Assembly: GCF_036013525.1 (NCBI RefSeq)
Contig: NZ_CP107853.1
Coordinates: 9,548,001-9,612,000, forward strand
DNA length: 64,000 nt
DNA from: Nonomuraea sp. NBC_00507
GTDB lineage: Bacteria > Actinomycetota > Actinomycetes > Streptosporangiales > Streptosporangiaceae
Direction: 5' to 3'
The notes below the pieces were generated by a model. That model saw nothing but the letters and a program-made list of their open reading frames with translations, had not been told where the DNA came from and did not search any database. Shown in pieces: positions 35,690-50,357 of the stretch (positions within the stretch are counted from its first letter, which is position 1; each line of letters begins with the position of its first letter). The translations under genes were made by a program, and so were the position numbers.

Positions 35690-36663
35690 GAGGTGCTCTC
35701 CTCGGTGTCGACGAGCAGGTGCCGGGGAGCGCTCCCCGGCGGCCGGTGGGCCAGCCCCACGGCGTCGGCGAGCCGCTGGAGCCCGCGAGCCCTCAGAAGG
35801 TCCTCCAGCTCGCGTTCGATGCGCAGGCACGCATACGGGTCGTGGAACAACGCGGTGCCCACACCGACCACGCAGGCGCCCGCCAGCACGAGCTGGAAGG
35901 CGTCCCTGCCGCTCATCACGCCGCCGATGCCGATCAGCGGCACCCCGGGCAGCGCGGCGTGGACCTGCCACACGCACCGGACGGCCAGCGGCAGGACGGC
36001 GGGCCCGGACAGCCCGCCGGTGACGGCGGCGAGCGAGGGCCGCAGCGTCTCGGTGTCGATGGCCATGCCCAGCGGATTGTTGATCATGGAAAGGGCGTCC
36101 GCGCCGGCGTCCACGCAGGCCCGCGCCACCGCGACGATGTCGGCCACGTCGGGCGCGAGCTTGGCCACGACCGGCACGTCGTAGCGCATGATGGACCGCA
36201 CGGAGGCGATCACCTCAGCCGCCGAGCTGCCCTCGCGGGCGAAGACCCGGCCGCGGTCCTCCATGTTCGGGCAGGAGAGATTGACCTCCAGCGCGGTCAC
36301 CCCGGGCGCGTCGGCGAGCCTGCGGGCCAGCTCGGAGTATTCGGCGACGGTGCCGCCGCCGATGGAGACGATGGTCTTGATCCCCCGCTGGGCCAGCCAG
36401 GGCAGCTCCCGCTCCAGGAACACCTCGATGCCCGGTCCCTGCAGCCCCACGGCGTTGAGCATGCCCGACGGCGTCTCGGCCATGCGCGGCGTGGGCCGGC
36501 CGGCGCGCGGCGCCATGGTGATCGAGCGGGTGGTGAGCGCCCCGAGCCGGTGCAGGTCGAAGAACTGGGCGAGTTCCCGCCCGGAGGAGGCGCACCCGGC
36601 GGCCGTGGTGATCGGGTTCGCCAGCTCCACATGCGCCAGAAATGTCCGCATATCAACCGACAT
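35686..36663 (-). CDS. pyrD: Dihydroorotate dehydrogenase, class 1B catalytic subunit
   Basis: 325-aa FMN TIM-barrel enzyme oxidising dihydroorotate. The catalytic Cys is in EVNLSCPNMEDRG; FMN-phosphate residues are in IGIGGVMSGRDAFQ and GVGTALF. The Cys base (rather than Ser) marks class 1, and the adjacent pyrK marks type B, using NAD through PyrK. The ATG at 36663 is chosen because GGAGGCGG lies 8 nt upstream; it overlaps the pyrK end by 11 nt. A GTG at 36672 and an ATG at 36651 are alternatives. Confidence 0.95.
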   Translation of the reverse strand: MSVDMRTFLAHVELANPITTAAGCASSGRELAQFFDLHRLGALTTRSITMAPRAGRPTPRMAETPSGMLNAVGLQGPGIEVFLERELPWLAQRGIKTIVSIGGGTVAEYSELARRLADAPGVTALEVNLSCPNMEDRGRVFAREGSSAAEVIASVRSIMRYDVPVVAKLAPDVADIVAVARACVDAGADALSMINNPLGMAIDTETLRPSLAAVTGGLSGPAVLPLAVRCVWQVHAALPGVPLIGIGGVMSGRDAFQLVLAGACVVGVGTALFHDPYACLRIERELEDLLRARGLQRLADAVGLAHRPPGSAPRHLLVDTEESTS

Positions 36664-37504
36664 GTCGTGCACCGCCTCCGGGGGCGCCGAGCGCGTCGAA
36701 CGGGATCGTTCCCACGTCCTCGAACCGCACCCGCTCCCCCCGGAACACCGGCCCCTCAGCGCACGCCCGGACCATCCTGGTGGCCCCGTCGTCCCCGATG
36801 ACCGGGATCACGCACGTCATGCACACCCCGATGCCACAGGCCATCTGCTCCTCGACCGCCACCTGCACCGGAATGTCGAACTCCATCCCCACCGCCGTCA
36901 CGGCCCGCAGCGTCTCCATGGGCGCGCACGCATAGACGGCGTCCGCCCGCGTGTCGGCGATCACCGACGGCAGGGCGTCGGTGACCTTGCCGCGCAGGCC
37001 GAGCGAGCCGTCCTCGGTGGTCAGCGTGGTGGTCTCGGCGATCCTGCGGGCGCGCATGGCGCCGAAGACCCGCTCGGCCCCGGCCCCGCCCAGCACGAAG
37101 TCCACCCGGCAGCCCCGCGCCAGCAGCGCGTCGGCCAGCGGGAAGAGCACGGCGGAGCCGTACTCGGAGCCGACCAGGACACAGTGCACGGGGTCGCGCG
37201 GCAGCGGAAAGGGGCGGCCGAGCGGCCCGACCAGGTCGAGCGTGTCGCGGGCGCGCCGCTCGGCCAGCCAGCCCGTGCCGCGCCCGCCGGCGGTGAAGAC
37301 GAGCTCGACCGTGCCGCCGTAGTCGGACTTGACGTCGTGGATGGAGAACGCGCGGCGCGTCACCATAGACGTGTGGGCCCCGCCGACGGCCACGGAGACG
37401 AAGTGACCGGGGCGGAAGCGCTCGGCTATGCCGGGCGCCACCACCGTCAGCGCATGGTAGGCGTCGACCCGGCGCGTCGTCAGCACCGTGCCCGTCACCT
37501 GCAC
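36653..37504 (-). CDS. pyrK: Dihydroorotate dehydrogenase electron transfer subunit
   Basis: 283-aa ferredoxin-reductase-type subunit passing electrons from PyrD FMN to NAD. The FAD-binding RAFSIHDV region and a NAD-binding domain precede the C-terminal [2Fe-2S] cluster motif MACGIGVCMTC with the fourth Cys in VRACAEGP. The GTG start (MQVTGTVLTTRRV) has only a weak ribosome site. It lies 38 nt after carB and overlaps pyrD. Confidence 0.95.
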   Translation of the reverse strand: MQVTGTVLTTRRVDAYHALTVVAPGIAERFRPGHFVSVAVGGAHTSMVTRRAFSIHDVKSDYGGTVELVFTAGGRGTGWLAERRARDTLDLVGPLGRPFPLPRDPVHCVLVGSEYGSAVLFPLADALLARGCRVDFVLGGAGAERVFGAMRARRIAETTTLTTEDGSLGLRGKVTDALPSVIADTRADAVYACAPMETLRAVTAVGMEFDIPVQVAVEEQMACGIGVCMTCVIPVIGDDGATRMVRACAEGPVFRGERVRFEDVGTIPFDALGAPGGGARHVG

Positions 37505-37542
37505 CGGAGTGCCGGCCAGTCGTCTTCACCTCCCGTGCGGTG

Positions 37543-40816
<3,274 letters not shown>

Positions 40817-40830
<14 letters not shown>

Positions 40831-41923
40831 GGCTCATGACCTCACAGAACTCATCGAAAAGGTAGGCGGCGTCGTGTGGGCCTGCCGCGGCCTCCGGGTG
40901 GTATTGGACGCTGAAGGCACGCCCGTCGAGCAGGCGCAGCCCCTCCACGCAGCGGTCGTTGAGGTTGACGTGGCTGACCTCGGCCGGCCCGTACGGGGTG
41001 TCGAACGGCCCGTCGAGCGGGGCGTCCACCGCGAACCCGTGGTTGTGCGCCGAGATCTCCACCTTCCCGGTCCGCACGTCCTGCACCGGCTGGTTGACGC
41101 CGCGGTGCCCGTAGCGCAGCTTGTAGGTCGACAGTCCCAAGGCCCTGCCGAAGATCTGGTTGCCGAAGCAGATCCCGAAGAACGGCACCCTGGCCTCCAG
41201 CACCTTCCGCAGGGCGGAGACGTCCACGGTGGCCGGGTCGCCCGGCCCGTTGGACAGGAACACCCCATCGGGCTCGACCGCCATGATCTGCTCGAAGGTG
41301 GCGTCCGCCGGCAGCACGTGCACCTCGCAGCCGCGCTCGGCCATCCGGTGCGGCGTCATGCCCTTGATGCCGAGGTCCACGGCGGCGACGGTGAACTTCT
41401 TCTCCCCGATCGCCGGGACGACGTACGGCTCGGTGGTGGACACCTCGGGGGCCAGCGCGGCTCCCTCCATGCGGGGCGACTGCCGCACCCGCTCGACGAG
41501 CTCCTCGACCGGCTCGCTGGGCGCCGTGAAGATGCCGGCGCGCATGGCGCCGCGCTCGCGCAGGTGGCGGGTGAGCGCGCGGGTGCCGGAGATGGCGATG
41601 CCGACGACGCCCTGCTCCTTGAGGTAGTCGTCCAGCGAGCGGTTGGCCCGCCAGTTGGAGACGATCCTGGACGGCTCGCGCACGACGTAACCGGCCACCC
41701 AGACCTGCCGGGACTCGGGGTCCTCGTCGTTGACGCCCGTGTTGCCGATGTGCGGCGCCGTCATGGCGACGATCTGCCGGTGGTAGGAGGGGTCGGTGAG
41801 GGTCTCCTGATAGCCGGTCATGCCGGTGTTGAAGACCATCTCGCCGAACGTCTCGCCGTCGGCGCCGTATGGAGATCCGTGGAAGACGCGGCCGTCTTCC
41901 AGGACGAGCACCGCTGTGTTCAA
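40817..41923 (-). CDS. carA: Carbamoyl-phosphate synthase small subunit
   Basis: 368-aa glutamine amidotransferase subunit. The N-terminal domain begins [15 protein letters not shown]. The class I amidotransferase triad is in FFGICFGNQ (Cys) and [12 protein letters not shown] (His, Glu). The start is TTG, overlapping the pyrC stop (TTGA), with AAGGGAAG upstream. Many actinobacteria have a small membrane-protein gene between pyrC and carA; it is absent here. Confidence 0.97.
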
Positions 41924-43268
41924 ACCAGCTTCCCTTCGAGTACGGTCGGCCTGCCGCGCAGGAACGTGGCCACCACCCGACCGGGCAACGTCATCCCCTC
42001 GTACGGGGTGTTCCTGCTCTTCGACGCGAAGGCGGACGGGTCCACCTCGGTGCGCACGGACGGGTCGTAGAGCGTGATGTTGGCCGGGGCCCCGGCCTCC
42101 AGCGGCTGCCCCTGCCCGGCCAGGCGGCCGATGCGCGCGGGTGTGACGGACATGCGCTGCGCGAGGCCCGCCCAGTCCAGCAGCCCGGTCTCGACCATGG
42201 CCTCCTGCACCACGCTCAGCGCGGTCTCCAGGCCTACCATGCCCATGGCCGCGGCCGACCACTCGGTCTCCTTGTCCTCGACCGGGTGGGGCGCGTGGTC
42301 GGTGGCGACGATGTCGATCGTGCCGTCGGCCAGCGCCGCCCGCAGCGCCTCGACGTCGGCGCGGGTGCGCAGCGGCGGGTTGACCTTGTAGATCGGGTTG
42401 TACGCGCCCACCGGCGACTCCTCGACGAGGTCGTCGGTGAGCAGCAGGTGGTGCGGGGTGACCTCGGCCGTGACGTTCCAGCCCTTGGACTTGGCCCAGC
42501 GGATGATCTCGACCGAGCCGGCGGTGGACAGGTGGCAGACGTGCAGCCGGGAGCCGACGTGGGCGGCCAGCAGGCAGTCGCGGGCGATGATCGCCTCCTC
42601 GGCGACCGCGGGCCAGCCGGTCAGGCCGAGCCTGCCGGAGACGTCGCCCTCGTTCATCTGGGCGCCCTCGGTCAGCCGGGGCTCCTGGGCGTGCTGGGCG
42701 ACGACTCCGTCGAACGCCTTGACGTACTCCAGGGCGCGGCGCATCAGCACCGCGTCGTCCACGCACTTGCCGTCGTCGGAGAAGACCCGCACGCGAGCGG
42801 CCGAGTCGGCCATCGCGCCCAGCTCGGCCAGGTTCCTGCCCTGCAGGCCGACGGTGACGGCGCCGACCGGATGCACGTCGCAGTGCCCGAACTCGCGCCC
42901 GAGCCGCCACACCTGCTCCACGACGCCGGCGGTGTCGGCGACGGGCGAGGTGTTGGCCATGGCGTGCACGGCGGTGTAGCCGCCGCGGGCCGCCGACTGC
43001 GTGCCGGTCTGCACGGTCTCGGCGTCCTCCCGCCCCGGCTCGCGCAGGTGCGTGTGCAGGTCGACCAGCCCGGGCAGCGCGATGGCACCCCGGCCGTCGA
43101 CCACGAGATCGTCTCCGGCACCATCCACGGCGCCCCCGCCACCGTCCCTAGGACGGTCACCACTGACCGCGTCCGCCTGGGGGCCGGCGGGAATGATCGC
43201 GGCGATCACCCCATGAGCGACCCGGATGTCAACGAGCTCCCCGCCCAGAATCCGGACATTCTTGATGA

Positions 43269-43272
<4 letters not shown>
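41920..43272 (-). CDS. pyrC: Dihydroorotase
   Basis: 450-aa metal-dependent amidohydrolase closing carbamoyl-aspartate to dihydroorotate. The metal motif is [11 protein letters not shown]; further ligands are in [22 protein letters not shown] and IVATDHAPH. It belongs to the larger class I type. A Gly/Asp-rich stretch of about 22 residues near position 35-58 is longer than usual. The ATG overlaps the pyrB stop (ATGA). Confidence 0.96.
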
Positions 43273-44779
<1,507 letters not shown>

Positions 44780-44900
44780 TTAAAAGGGTGTTGGTCGGGA
44801 CACACAGTACCAGGGGCTACCAGCCACAATGCGAGAGCCCTCCCGTGGCGCCCTGCGGTCGCACGGGTAGATGAGGCCTTCCGGAGGGGATACCGCAAGG

Positions 44901-46145
44901 ATGACATTCCACGTCGATTCGGAGGTCGGGCGGCTGCGGCAGGTCCTCCTCCACAAGCCCGATCTGGCGCTCAAGCGGCTGACGCCGGCGAACAAGGACG
45001 CGTTCCTGTTCGACGACGTGCTGTGGGTGCAGCGCGCCATGGAGGAGCACGAGGAGTTCCAGCAGGTGCTGCGTGCGCGGGGCATCACGGTCCACTTGCT
45101 GGACGTCCTGCTGCGGGAGACGGTCGACATTCCCGAGGCCCGCAAGCACATCCTCGACGCGGTCGTCGACGAGCGATGGCTGGGCCCGGTGGGGATCGAC
45201 GACGTCCGCAACACGCTCGACGCCATGGACGCGGCGACGCTGCAGCTCTACCTGACCGGCGGCATCACCAAGAGGGAGCTGGCCGAGCGGGGCTGCGACC
45301 CCCAGTCTGTGACATTCCACACCATGGGGGACGACGACTTCATCCTGCCGCCGCTGCCCAACCACCTGTTCACCCGCGACACCTCCTGCTGGGTGTACGA
45401 CGGCGTGTCGATCAATGCGATGCGGAAGAAGGCCCGCATGCGGGAGACGGTCAACATGGAGGCCGTCTACATGTATCACCCGACGTTCGCCGCTGGGTTC
45501 AACCGGCCGGAGCACGGCGGCTTCCACTGCTGGATGCCCGGGCACGCGGTCGCGCCGGCGACCATGGAGGGCGGCGACGTGCTCGTCATCGGGCGCGGCG
45601 CGGTGCTGATCGGGATCAGCGAGCGCACCCAGCCGCAGGCGGTCGAGATGTTCGCGCAGCGGCTGTTCAGCGCCGGCTCGGCCCGCAAGATCGTCGCGCT
45701 GGACATGCCAAAGGCGCGGGCGTTCATGCATCTCGACACGGTGATGACGATGCTCGACGTGGGCGTGTTCACCAAGTACGCCGGCCTGGGCATGCTGCCG
45801 GCGTACACCATCGAGCCCGGCGGCACCCACAAGGAGCTCAAGTTCACCGATCATCCGCCGCGGGACATGCACAAAGCCATCGCCCACGCCCTGGACATGG
45901 CCGACATCACGGTGCTCACCGCGACGCAGGACGTGCGGGCCGCGGCGCGGGAGCAGTGGGACGACGGCTGCAACGGGCTGGCGCTGGAGCCCGGCGTGGT
46001 CGTCGCCTACGAGCGCAACACCACCACGAACAACTACCTGCGCGACAACGGCATCGAGGTCATCACGATCAGGGGCAGCGAGCTCGGCCGGGGGCGGGGC
46101 GGCCCGCGCTGCATGAGCTGCCCGCTCGAGCGGGACGGGATCTGA
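44901..46145 (+). CDS. arcA: Arginine deiminase
   Basis: 414-aa hydrolase turning arginine into citrulline and ammonia. Active-site landmarks are [33 protein letters not shown] and the C-terminal [14 protein letters not shown] with the nucleophilic Cys. The ATG at 44901 ([20 protein letters not shown]) fits the family N-terminus; GGAGGGG lies about 14 nt upstream, and an in-frame ATG 30 nt upstream is possible. It is divergent from pyrR and followed 2 nt later by arcC. Confidence 0.96.
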   Translation: MTFHVDSEVGRLRQVLLHKPDLALKRLTPANKDAFLFDDVLWVQRAMEEHEEFQQVLRARGITVHLLDVLLRETVDIPEARKHILDAVVDERWLGPVGIDDVRNTLDAMDAATLQLYLTGGITKRELAERGCDPQSVTFHTMGDDDFILPPLPNHLFTRDTSCWVYDGVSINAMRKKARMRETVNMEAVYMYHPTFAAGFNRPEHGGFHCWMPGHAVAPATMEGGDVLVIGRGAVLIGISERTQPQAVEMFAQRLFSAGSARKIVALDMPKARAFMHLDTVMTMLDVGVFTKYAGLGMLPAYTIEPGGTHKELKFTDHPPRDMHKAIAHALDMADITVLTATQDVRAAAREQWDDGCNGLALEPGVVVAYERNTTTNNYLRDNGIEVITIRGSELGRGRGGPRCMSCPLERDGI

Positions 46146-46147
46146 CG

Positions 46148-47083
46148 ATGCGGGTCATCGTCGCGCTGGGCGGCAACGCGGTGCTCAAGCGCGGCCAGCA
46201 GCCGGACGCCGACGTGCAGATCGCCAACGTGCGCACGGCCGTCAAGACGCTCGCCCGGCTGGCGGGCGAGCACGAGCTGGTCATCACCCACGGCAACGGC
46301 CCTCAGGTGGGCCTGCTGGCGCTGCAGAGCGCCGCCGACCCGAATCTGACCAGGCCCTACCCGTTCGACACGCTCGGCGCGCAGACGCAGGGCATGATCG
46401 GCTACTGGATGCAGCAGGCGCTGCAGAACGCGCTGCCGGGCCGGCAGGTCCTCGCCGTGGTCACGCAGACGCTGGTGACGGCCGTGGACCCGGCCTTCGA
46501 GGACCCGGCCAAGTTCGTCGGCCCCGTCTACGACCGGGAGGAGGCGGAGAAGCTGGCCGCCGAGCGCGGCTGGACGGTCAAGCAGGACGGCCCGCACTGG
46601 CGGCGGGTGGTGCCCTCCCCCGCGCCGCGCCGGATCGTCGAGACCCGGCTGATCCACAAGCTCATCCGCGAGGGCGTGATCGTGATCTGCGCGGGCGGCG
46701 GCGGCATCCCCGTCGTCCGGGACGAGCGCGGCCGGCTGAGCGGCGTCGAGGCGGTCGTGGACAAGGATCTGACCGCATCGGTGCTGGCCGAGGCGCTGGA
46801 GTGCGACGCGTTCCTCAGCCTGACCGACGTGCCGCGGGTGCTGCGGGGCTTCGGCACGCCACACCAGAGGGAGATCGCCCACACCACGCCGCACGAGCTG
46901 CGGGCACTGGAGTTCCCGGCCGGGTCGATGGGGCCGAAGGTGGAGGCGGCGTGCCGGTTCGTGGAGACGACCGGCGACATGGCCGCCATCGGGCGGCTGG
47001 ACGAGGCCGAGCGCATACTCGGCGGCTCAGCGGGAACGATCGTCACACCTAACGGCAGGTGGCCGCTGACGAGCACGTTGTAG
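46148..47083 (+). CDS. arcC: Carbamate kinase
   Basis: 311-aa amino-acid-kinase-fold enzyme that makes ATP from carbamoyl phosphate in arginine fermentation. Motifs: VALGGNAV at the N-terminus, THGNGPQVGLL, ICAGGGGIPV and DKDLTASVLA. Its ATG lies 2 nt after the arcA stop. No ornithine carbamoyltransferase (arcB) lies in the cluster, so carbamoyl phosphate must come from an enzyme encoded elsewhere. Confidence 0.96.
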   Translation: MRVIVALGGNAVLKRGQQPDADVQIANVRTAVKTLARLAGEHELVITHGNGPQVGLLALQSAADPNLTRPYPFDTLGAQTQGMIGYWMQQALQNALPGRQVLAVVTQTLVTAVDPAFEDPAKFVGPVYDREEAEKLAAERGWTVKQDGPHWRRVVPSPAPRRIVETRLIHKLIREGVIVICAGGGGIPVVRDERGRLSGVEAVVDKDLTASVLAEALECDAFLSLTDVPRVLRGFGTPHQREIAHTTPHELRALEFPAGSMGPKVEAACRFVETTGDMAAIGRLDEAERILGGSAGTIVTPNGRWPLTSTL

Positions 47084-47094
47084 GGGGGTGCCGG

Positions 47095-48519
47095 GTGACA
47101 CTGGCCCAGCGGCTCCTGCGCACCAAACCCACCGAGCGCCTCGTGGCCGAGGGCGGCCACGGCGAGGGCGGCGAGCTGCGGCGCACGATGTCGCTGTGGC
47201 AGCTCACGCTGTTCAGCGTCGGCGCCACGCTCGGCACCGGGATCTTCGTGATCCTGGGGCAGGCGGTGCCGAAGGCGGGGCCCGCGGTGGTGCTGTCGTT
47301 CGTGCTGGCGGCGATCACGGCGCTGTTCTCCGCCCTGTCGTACGCCGAGCTGGCCGGGACGATCCCGGTGTCCGGCTCGTCCTACTCCTACGCGTACGCG
47401 ACGCTGGGCGAGCTGGTGGCGTGGATCTGCGGCTGGTGCCTCATGCTGGAGTACGCCGTGTCGGTGGCGGCCGTGTCCGTGGGCTGGGGCGAATACCTCA
47501 ACTCGTTCCTGCGGTCGCTGTTCGGCTTCACGCTGCCGGCGGCGATCACGCGCTCCCCCGGCCAGGACGGCGGCGTGGTCAACGTCACGGCGATCCTCAT
47601 CGTGCTGCTGGCCACCTGGCTGCTGCTGTACGGCGCCTCCGAGAGCGCCACGGCCAACGCGATCTTCGTGTTGATCAAGGTCGTGGTGCTGCTGTTCTTC
47701 TGCATGGTGGCGTTCACGGCCTTCCGCGCGGGCAACTTCGCGCCGTTCGCGCCCATGGGGGTGGCCGGGATCACGGCGGCGGCCTCGCAGGTGTTCTTCT
47801 CCTACATCGGCTTCGACGCGGCCTCCACGGCCGGCGAGGAGGCGAAGAACCCCAGGCGGGACCTCCCCCTGGCGATCATCTTCTCGCTGGCCATCGTGAC
47901 CACCATCTACGTGCTCGTCGCCGTGGCCGCGCTCGGCGCCATGCCGTGGACGGACTTCGACCCGGCGACCACCGAGGCGAGCCTGTCCTACATCGCGGAC
48001 CTGGCCACCGGCGCCACCTGGCCGGGCCTGATCGTCTCGTTCGGCGCGGTCATCGCCATCGCCAGTGTCGTGCTCACCGTCATCTTCGGGCAGACGCGCA
48101 TCCTGTTCGCCATGTCCCGTGACGGGCTCATCCCGCGCGTGTTCCAGCGGGTCAACCCGCGCCACCAGGTCCCGGTGGCCAACACGCTCATCGTCGCGGC
48201 GTTCATCACGGTGCTGGCCGGGCTGGTGCCCCTGGGGCAACTGGCCGAGGCGACGAGCATCGGCACCTTGTTCGCCTTCGCCATCGTGAACATCGGCGTG
48301 CTCGTCCTGCGATACCGCCGCCCCGAGCTGCCCCGCGGCTTCCGCGTCCCGTTCTTCCCTGTCACGCCAGTGCTGGGCGCGATCTTCTGCGTGCTCGTGA
48401 TGGCGGGGCTGGCGGGGGTCACGTGGCTGGCGTTCGGCTTGTGGATGCTCGGGGGCCTGATCTGCTACTTCCTGTACGGCTATGGCCACTCGCGACTGGG
48501 TGCCGAGGTGCCCGGATGA
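47095..48519 (+). CDS. APC-family (cationic) amino acid permease
   Basis: 474-aa integral membrane transporter with about 12 hydrophobic helices. The first helix carries SVGATLGTGIFVILG, the substrate-backbone-binding motif of APC carriers, and FFSYIGFDAASTAGEEAKNPRRDLP is typical of the cationic amino acid transporter (CAT) branch. The likely substrate is arginine/ornithine by context, although it is not an ArcD-type antiporter. The GTG has GGGGGGTG upstream, 11 nt after arcC. It ends in an ATGA overlap with the Usp gene. Confidence 0.9.
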   Translation: MTLAQRLLRTKPTERLVAEGGHGEGGELRRTMSLWQLTLFSVGATLGTGIFVILGQAVPKAGPAVVLSFVLAAITALFSALSYAELAGTIPVSGSSYSYAYATLGELVAWICGWCLMLEYAVSVAAVSVGWGEYLNSFLRSLFGFTLPAAITRSPGQDGGVVNVTAILIVLLATWLLLYGASESATANAIFVLIKVVVLLFFCMVAFTAFRAGNFAPFAPMGVAGITAAASQVFFSYIGFDAASTAGEEAKNPRRDLPLAIIFSLAIVTTIYVLVAVAALGAMPWTDFDPATTEASLSYIADLATGATWPGLIVSFGAVIAIASVVLTVIFGQTRILFAMSRDGLIPRVFQRVNPRHQVPVANTLIVAAFITVLAGLVPLGQLAEATSIGTLFAFAIVNIGVLVLRYRRPELPRGFRVPFFPVTPVLGAIFCVLVMAGLAGVTWLAFGLWMLGGLICYFLYGYGHSRLGAEVPG

Positions 48520-49382
48520 AGCTCGACAACGTGCTGGCCGGCTACACCCCCGGGCTGCGGGGCAAGGACGGGCTCACGCTTGCCATGCTGCTCACGGGGC
48601 AGGCCCACGCGCACCTCACGGTGGCGATCATTCAGCCGCCCGCCCGGGCCACGCCAGGACCCGCCCGCGCCGAGCAGAGCGCCTGGCGCGCCTACCTCAA
48701 GGAGCAGGCCGAGGCGACGCTCACGCAGGCTCGGGAGCTGGCGGGCCCGGAAGCCGACTACTGGATCCACACCCACCCGGGCAGCGGGCGCGGACTGGTG
48801 GAGCTGGCGCGCAAGCGCGAGGCCGACGTCGTGGTGATCGGCTCCGCCGCCGGCCGCGGCCGCGGCCGCATCTCCGTCGGCAGCACCGCCGACCAGCTCC
48901 TGCACTCCTCCTCCGTCCCCGTCCTGCTCGCCCCGCGCGGTTACGGCGACCAGCCGCCCGCCGCCGTCGACCGCATCACCGTCGCCTACCGGCGCAGCCC
49001 CGGCTGCGACGCGGCGCTCAGGGACGCCGCCGTCGTCGCCGTGCGGCTCGGCGTCCCGCTGCGGCTGGTCACGCTGGTCGTGAGGAAGACCAGGCGCGCC
49101 AGGATCGAAGAAGAGATGCTCGCCGGCCTGCGCGAGCAGGCCACAGCGGACCTGGGCGCGGCGGCACAGGGCCAGCCGGAGCAGCTGAGCGTGGAGGCCG
49201 AGCTGCTCGAGGGTCGCAACGTCACTCAGGCGCTCGGCGCGACCTCGTGGCTCCCCGGCGAGATGATCATATGCGCTTCCAGCGACACCGGGCCACTCAG
49301 GCGGGTGTTCCTCGGGGACACCTCGCTCAAGATCGTACGGGCCTCGACCTGCCCTGTCATGATGCTCCCCCGTCGGCCCTGA
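48516..49382 (+). CDS. Tandem universal stress protein (UspA x2)
   Basis: 288 aa with two Usp domains (about 1-145 and 150-288). The first has the ATP-binding pattern GSAAGRGRGRISVGSTADQL; the second is GPLRRVFLGDTSLKIV, somewhat altered. It overlaps the permease by ATGA, so it is likely an accessory of that transporter; permease-Usp pairs and fusions are common in the CAT family. Confidence 0.85.
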   Translation: MKLDNVLAGYTPGLRGKDGLTLAMLLTGQAHAHLTVAIIQPPARATPGPARAEQSAWRAYLKEQAEATLTQARELAGPEADYWIHTHPGSGRGLVELARKREADVVVIGSAAGRGRGRISVGSTADQLLHSSSVPVLLAPRGYGDQPPAAVDRITVAYRRSPGCDAALRDAAVVAVRLGVPLRLVTLVVRKTRRARIEEEMLAGLREQATADLGAAAQGQPEQLSVEAELLEGRNVTQALGATSWLPGEMIICASSDTGPLRRVFLGDTSLKIVRASTCPVMMLPRRP

Positions 49383-49682
49383 CTCGGCGCTCCCGCTCGG
49401 CAAACTATGACGAAGTAGTGTTACCACCGGGACATGAGGGGCTTATGTGGCGTTCTCTACCGGACCGGATTCGGCATCTTTTTTCCAATCAGCTTGACCT
49501 TAGGCGTCCACCCCTTTACCGTCACTGTGCGTAACCACACTTCGCGGCGATCCGGGGTAAACCCCGAGCCATGGCTACCGATGGTGCCGAGCCTCGCACC
49601 ATACCCCCGGTGGCCGGGGCATACGCCGCGAGGGAGCACAATCTACTGAGAGCAACACATACGAGAGCCGGGGGGCCACACG
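49383..49682. other. Regulatory region upstream of bldD
   Basis: 300 bp between the Usp gene and bldD. It contains a short T-tract near 49473-49480 and a BldD-type operator at 49522-49534. No supported gene. Confidence 0.6.
49522..49534 (+). promoter_or_regulatory. Putative BldD operator (autoregulation)
   Basis: TCACTGTGCGTAA matches the BldD consensus TnACnC(A/T)GnGTnA at 8 of 9 fixed positions. It lies 149 nt upstream of the bldD ATG. BldD represses its own gene in Streptomyces, which makes the site plausible. Confidence 0.5.
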
Positions 49683-50177
49683 ATGCCGTCTGAGTACGCA
49701 AAGTCGCTGGGTGCACGACTGCGCGCCATCCGCACCCAGCAGGGCCTGTCCCTGCATGGAGTCGAGGAGAAGTCGCGCGGCAGGTGGAAAGCCGTGGTCG
49801 TGGGCTCCTATGAGCGTGGCGACCGAGCGGTCACGGTGCAGAAGCTTGCCGAGCTTGCCGACTTCTACGGGGTGCCCGTATCCGAGCTGCTACCGGGCGG
49901 CGCCGCCCCGAGCCCGCTCGGGCCGACCCCCAAGCTTGTGATCGACCTGGAGCGGCTCGCGGCGCTGCCGAAGGAGAAGGCCGGGGCCTTGGCCAGGTAT
50001 GCCGCCACGATCCAGAGCCAGCGTGGCGACTACAACGGCAAGGTCCTGTCGATCCGCCAGGAGGACCTGCGCTCCCTGGCCGTGATCTATGACAAGTCGC
50101 CCAGCGAGCTGACCGAGGAGCTCATCAGCTGGGGCGTCCTGGACGCCGAGGCCCGCCGGGCCGTCGAGTCGTTCTGA
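49683..50177 (+). CDS. bldD: Developmental regulator BldD (XRE family)
   Basis: 164 aa. The N-terminal helix-turn-helix domain (about 5-75; ARLRAIRTQQGLSLHGVEEKS...SYERGDRAVTVQKLAELADFYGV) is followed by the C-terminal c-di-GMP-binding domain. The two BldD signature motifs are visible as RGDYNGKVLSIRQED: RGD and RQED (RQDD in Streptomyces). Tetrameric c-di-GMP lets BldD dimerise and repress sporulation genes, so the window suggests a developmentally complex actinobacterium. In Streptomyces it sits beside pyrR and nusB-efp; here the arc cluster separates it from pyrR. Confidence 0.96.
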   Translation: MPSEYAKSLGARLRAIRTQQGLSLHGVEEKSRGRWKAVVVGSYERGDRAVTVQKLAELADFYGVPVSELLPGGAAPSPLGPTPKLVIDLERLAALPKEKAGALARYAATIQSQRGDYNGKVLSIRQEDLRSLAVIYDKSPSELTEELISWGVLDAEARRAVESF

Positions 50178-50204
50178 GGCCGCCGCCTGACCAGGCCGGC
50201 TTTC

Positions 50205-50233
50205 GGCCTCGGGTCACCGCCTGACCCGAGGCC
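50205..50233 (+). terminator. bldD terminator hairpin 1
   Basis: Perfect 12-bp stem GGCCTCGGGTCA/TGACCCGAGGCC with a 5-nt loop, 28 nt after the bldD stop. No U-tract follows, as often in high-GC actinobacteria. Confidence 0.7.
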
Positions 50234-50244
50234 GGTCGGTCAGC

Positions 50245-50281
50245 ACGAAGGAGCTCGCCACGCGCCGGCGGGCTCCTTCGT
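50245..50281. terminator. bldD / HEPN convergent terminator hairpin 2
   Basis: 10-bp stem ACGAAGGAGC/GCTCCTTCGT with a 17-nt loop, just downstream of the first hairpin and between converging genes. It could serve both directions. Confidence 0.6.
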
Positions 50282-50357
50282 CATGTCCGGCACGCCGACG
50301 GGCTCAACCCGTGCCGGTTGGCCATGCCTCGTCGCCGAAGTCAGGCGGGTCGGTCAG

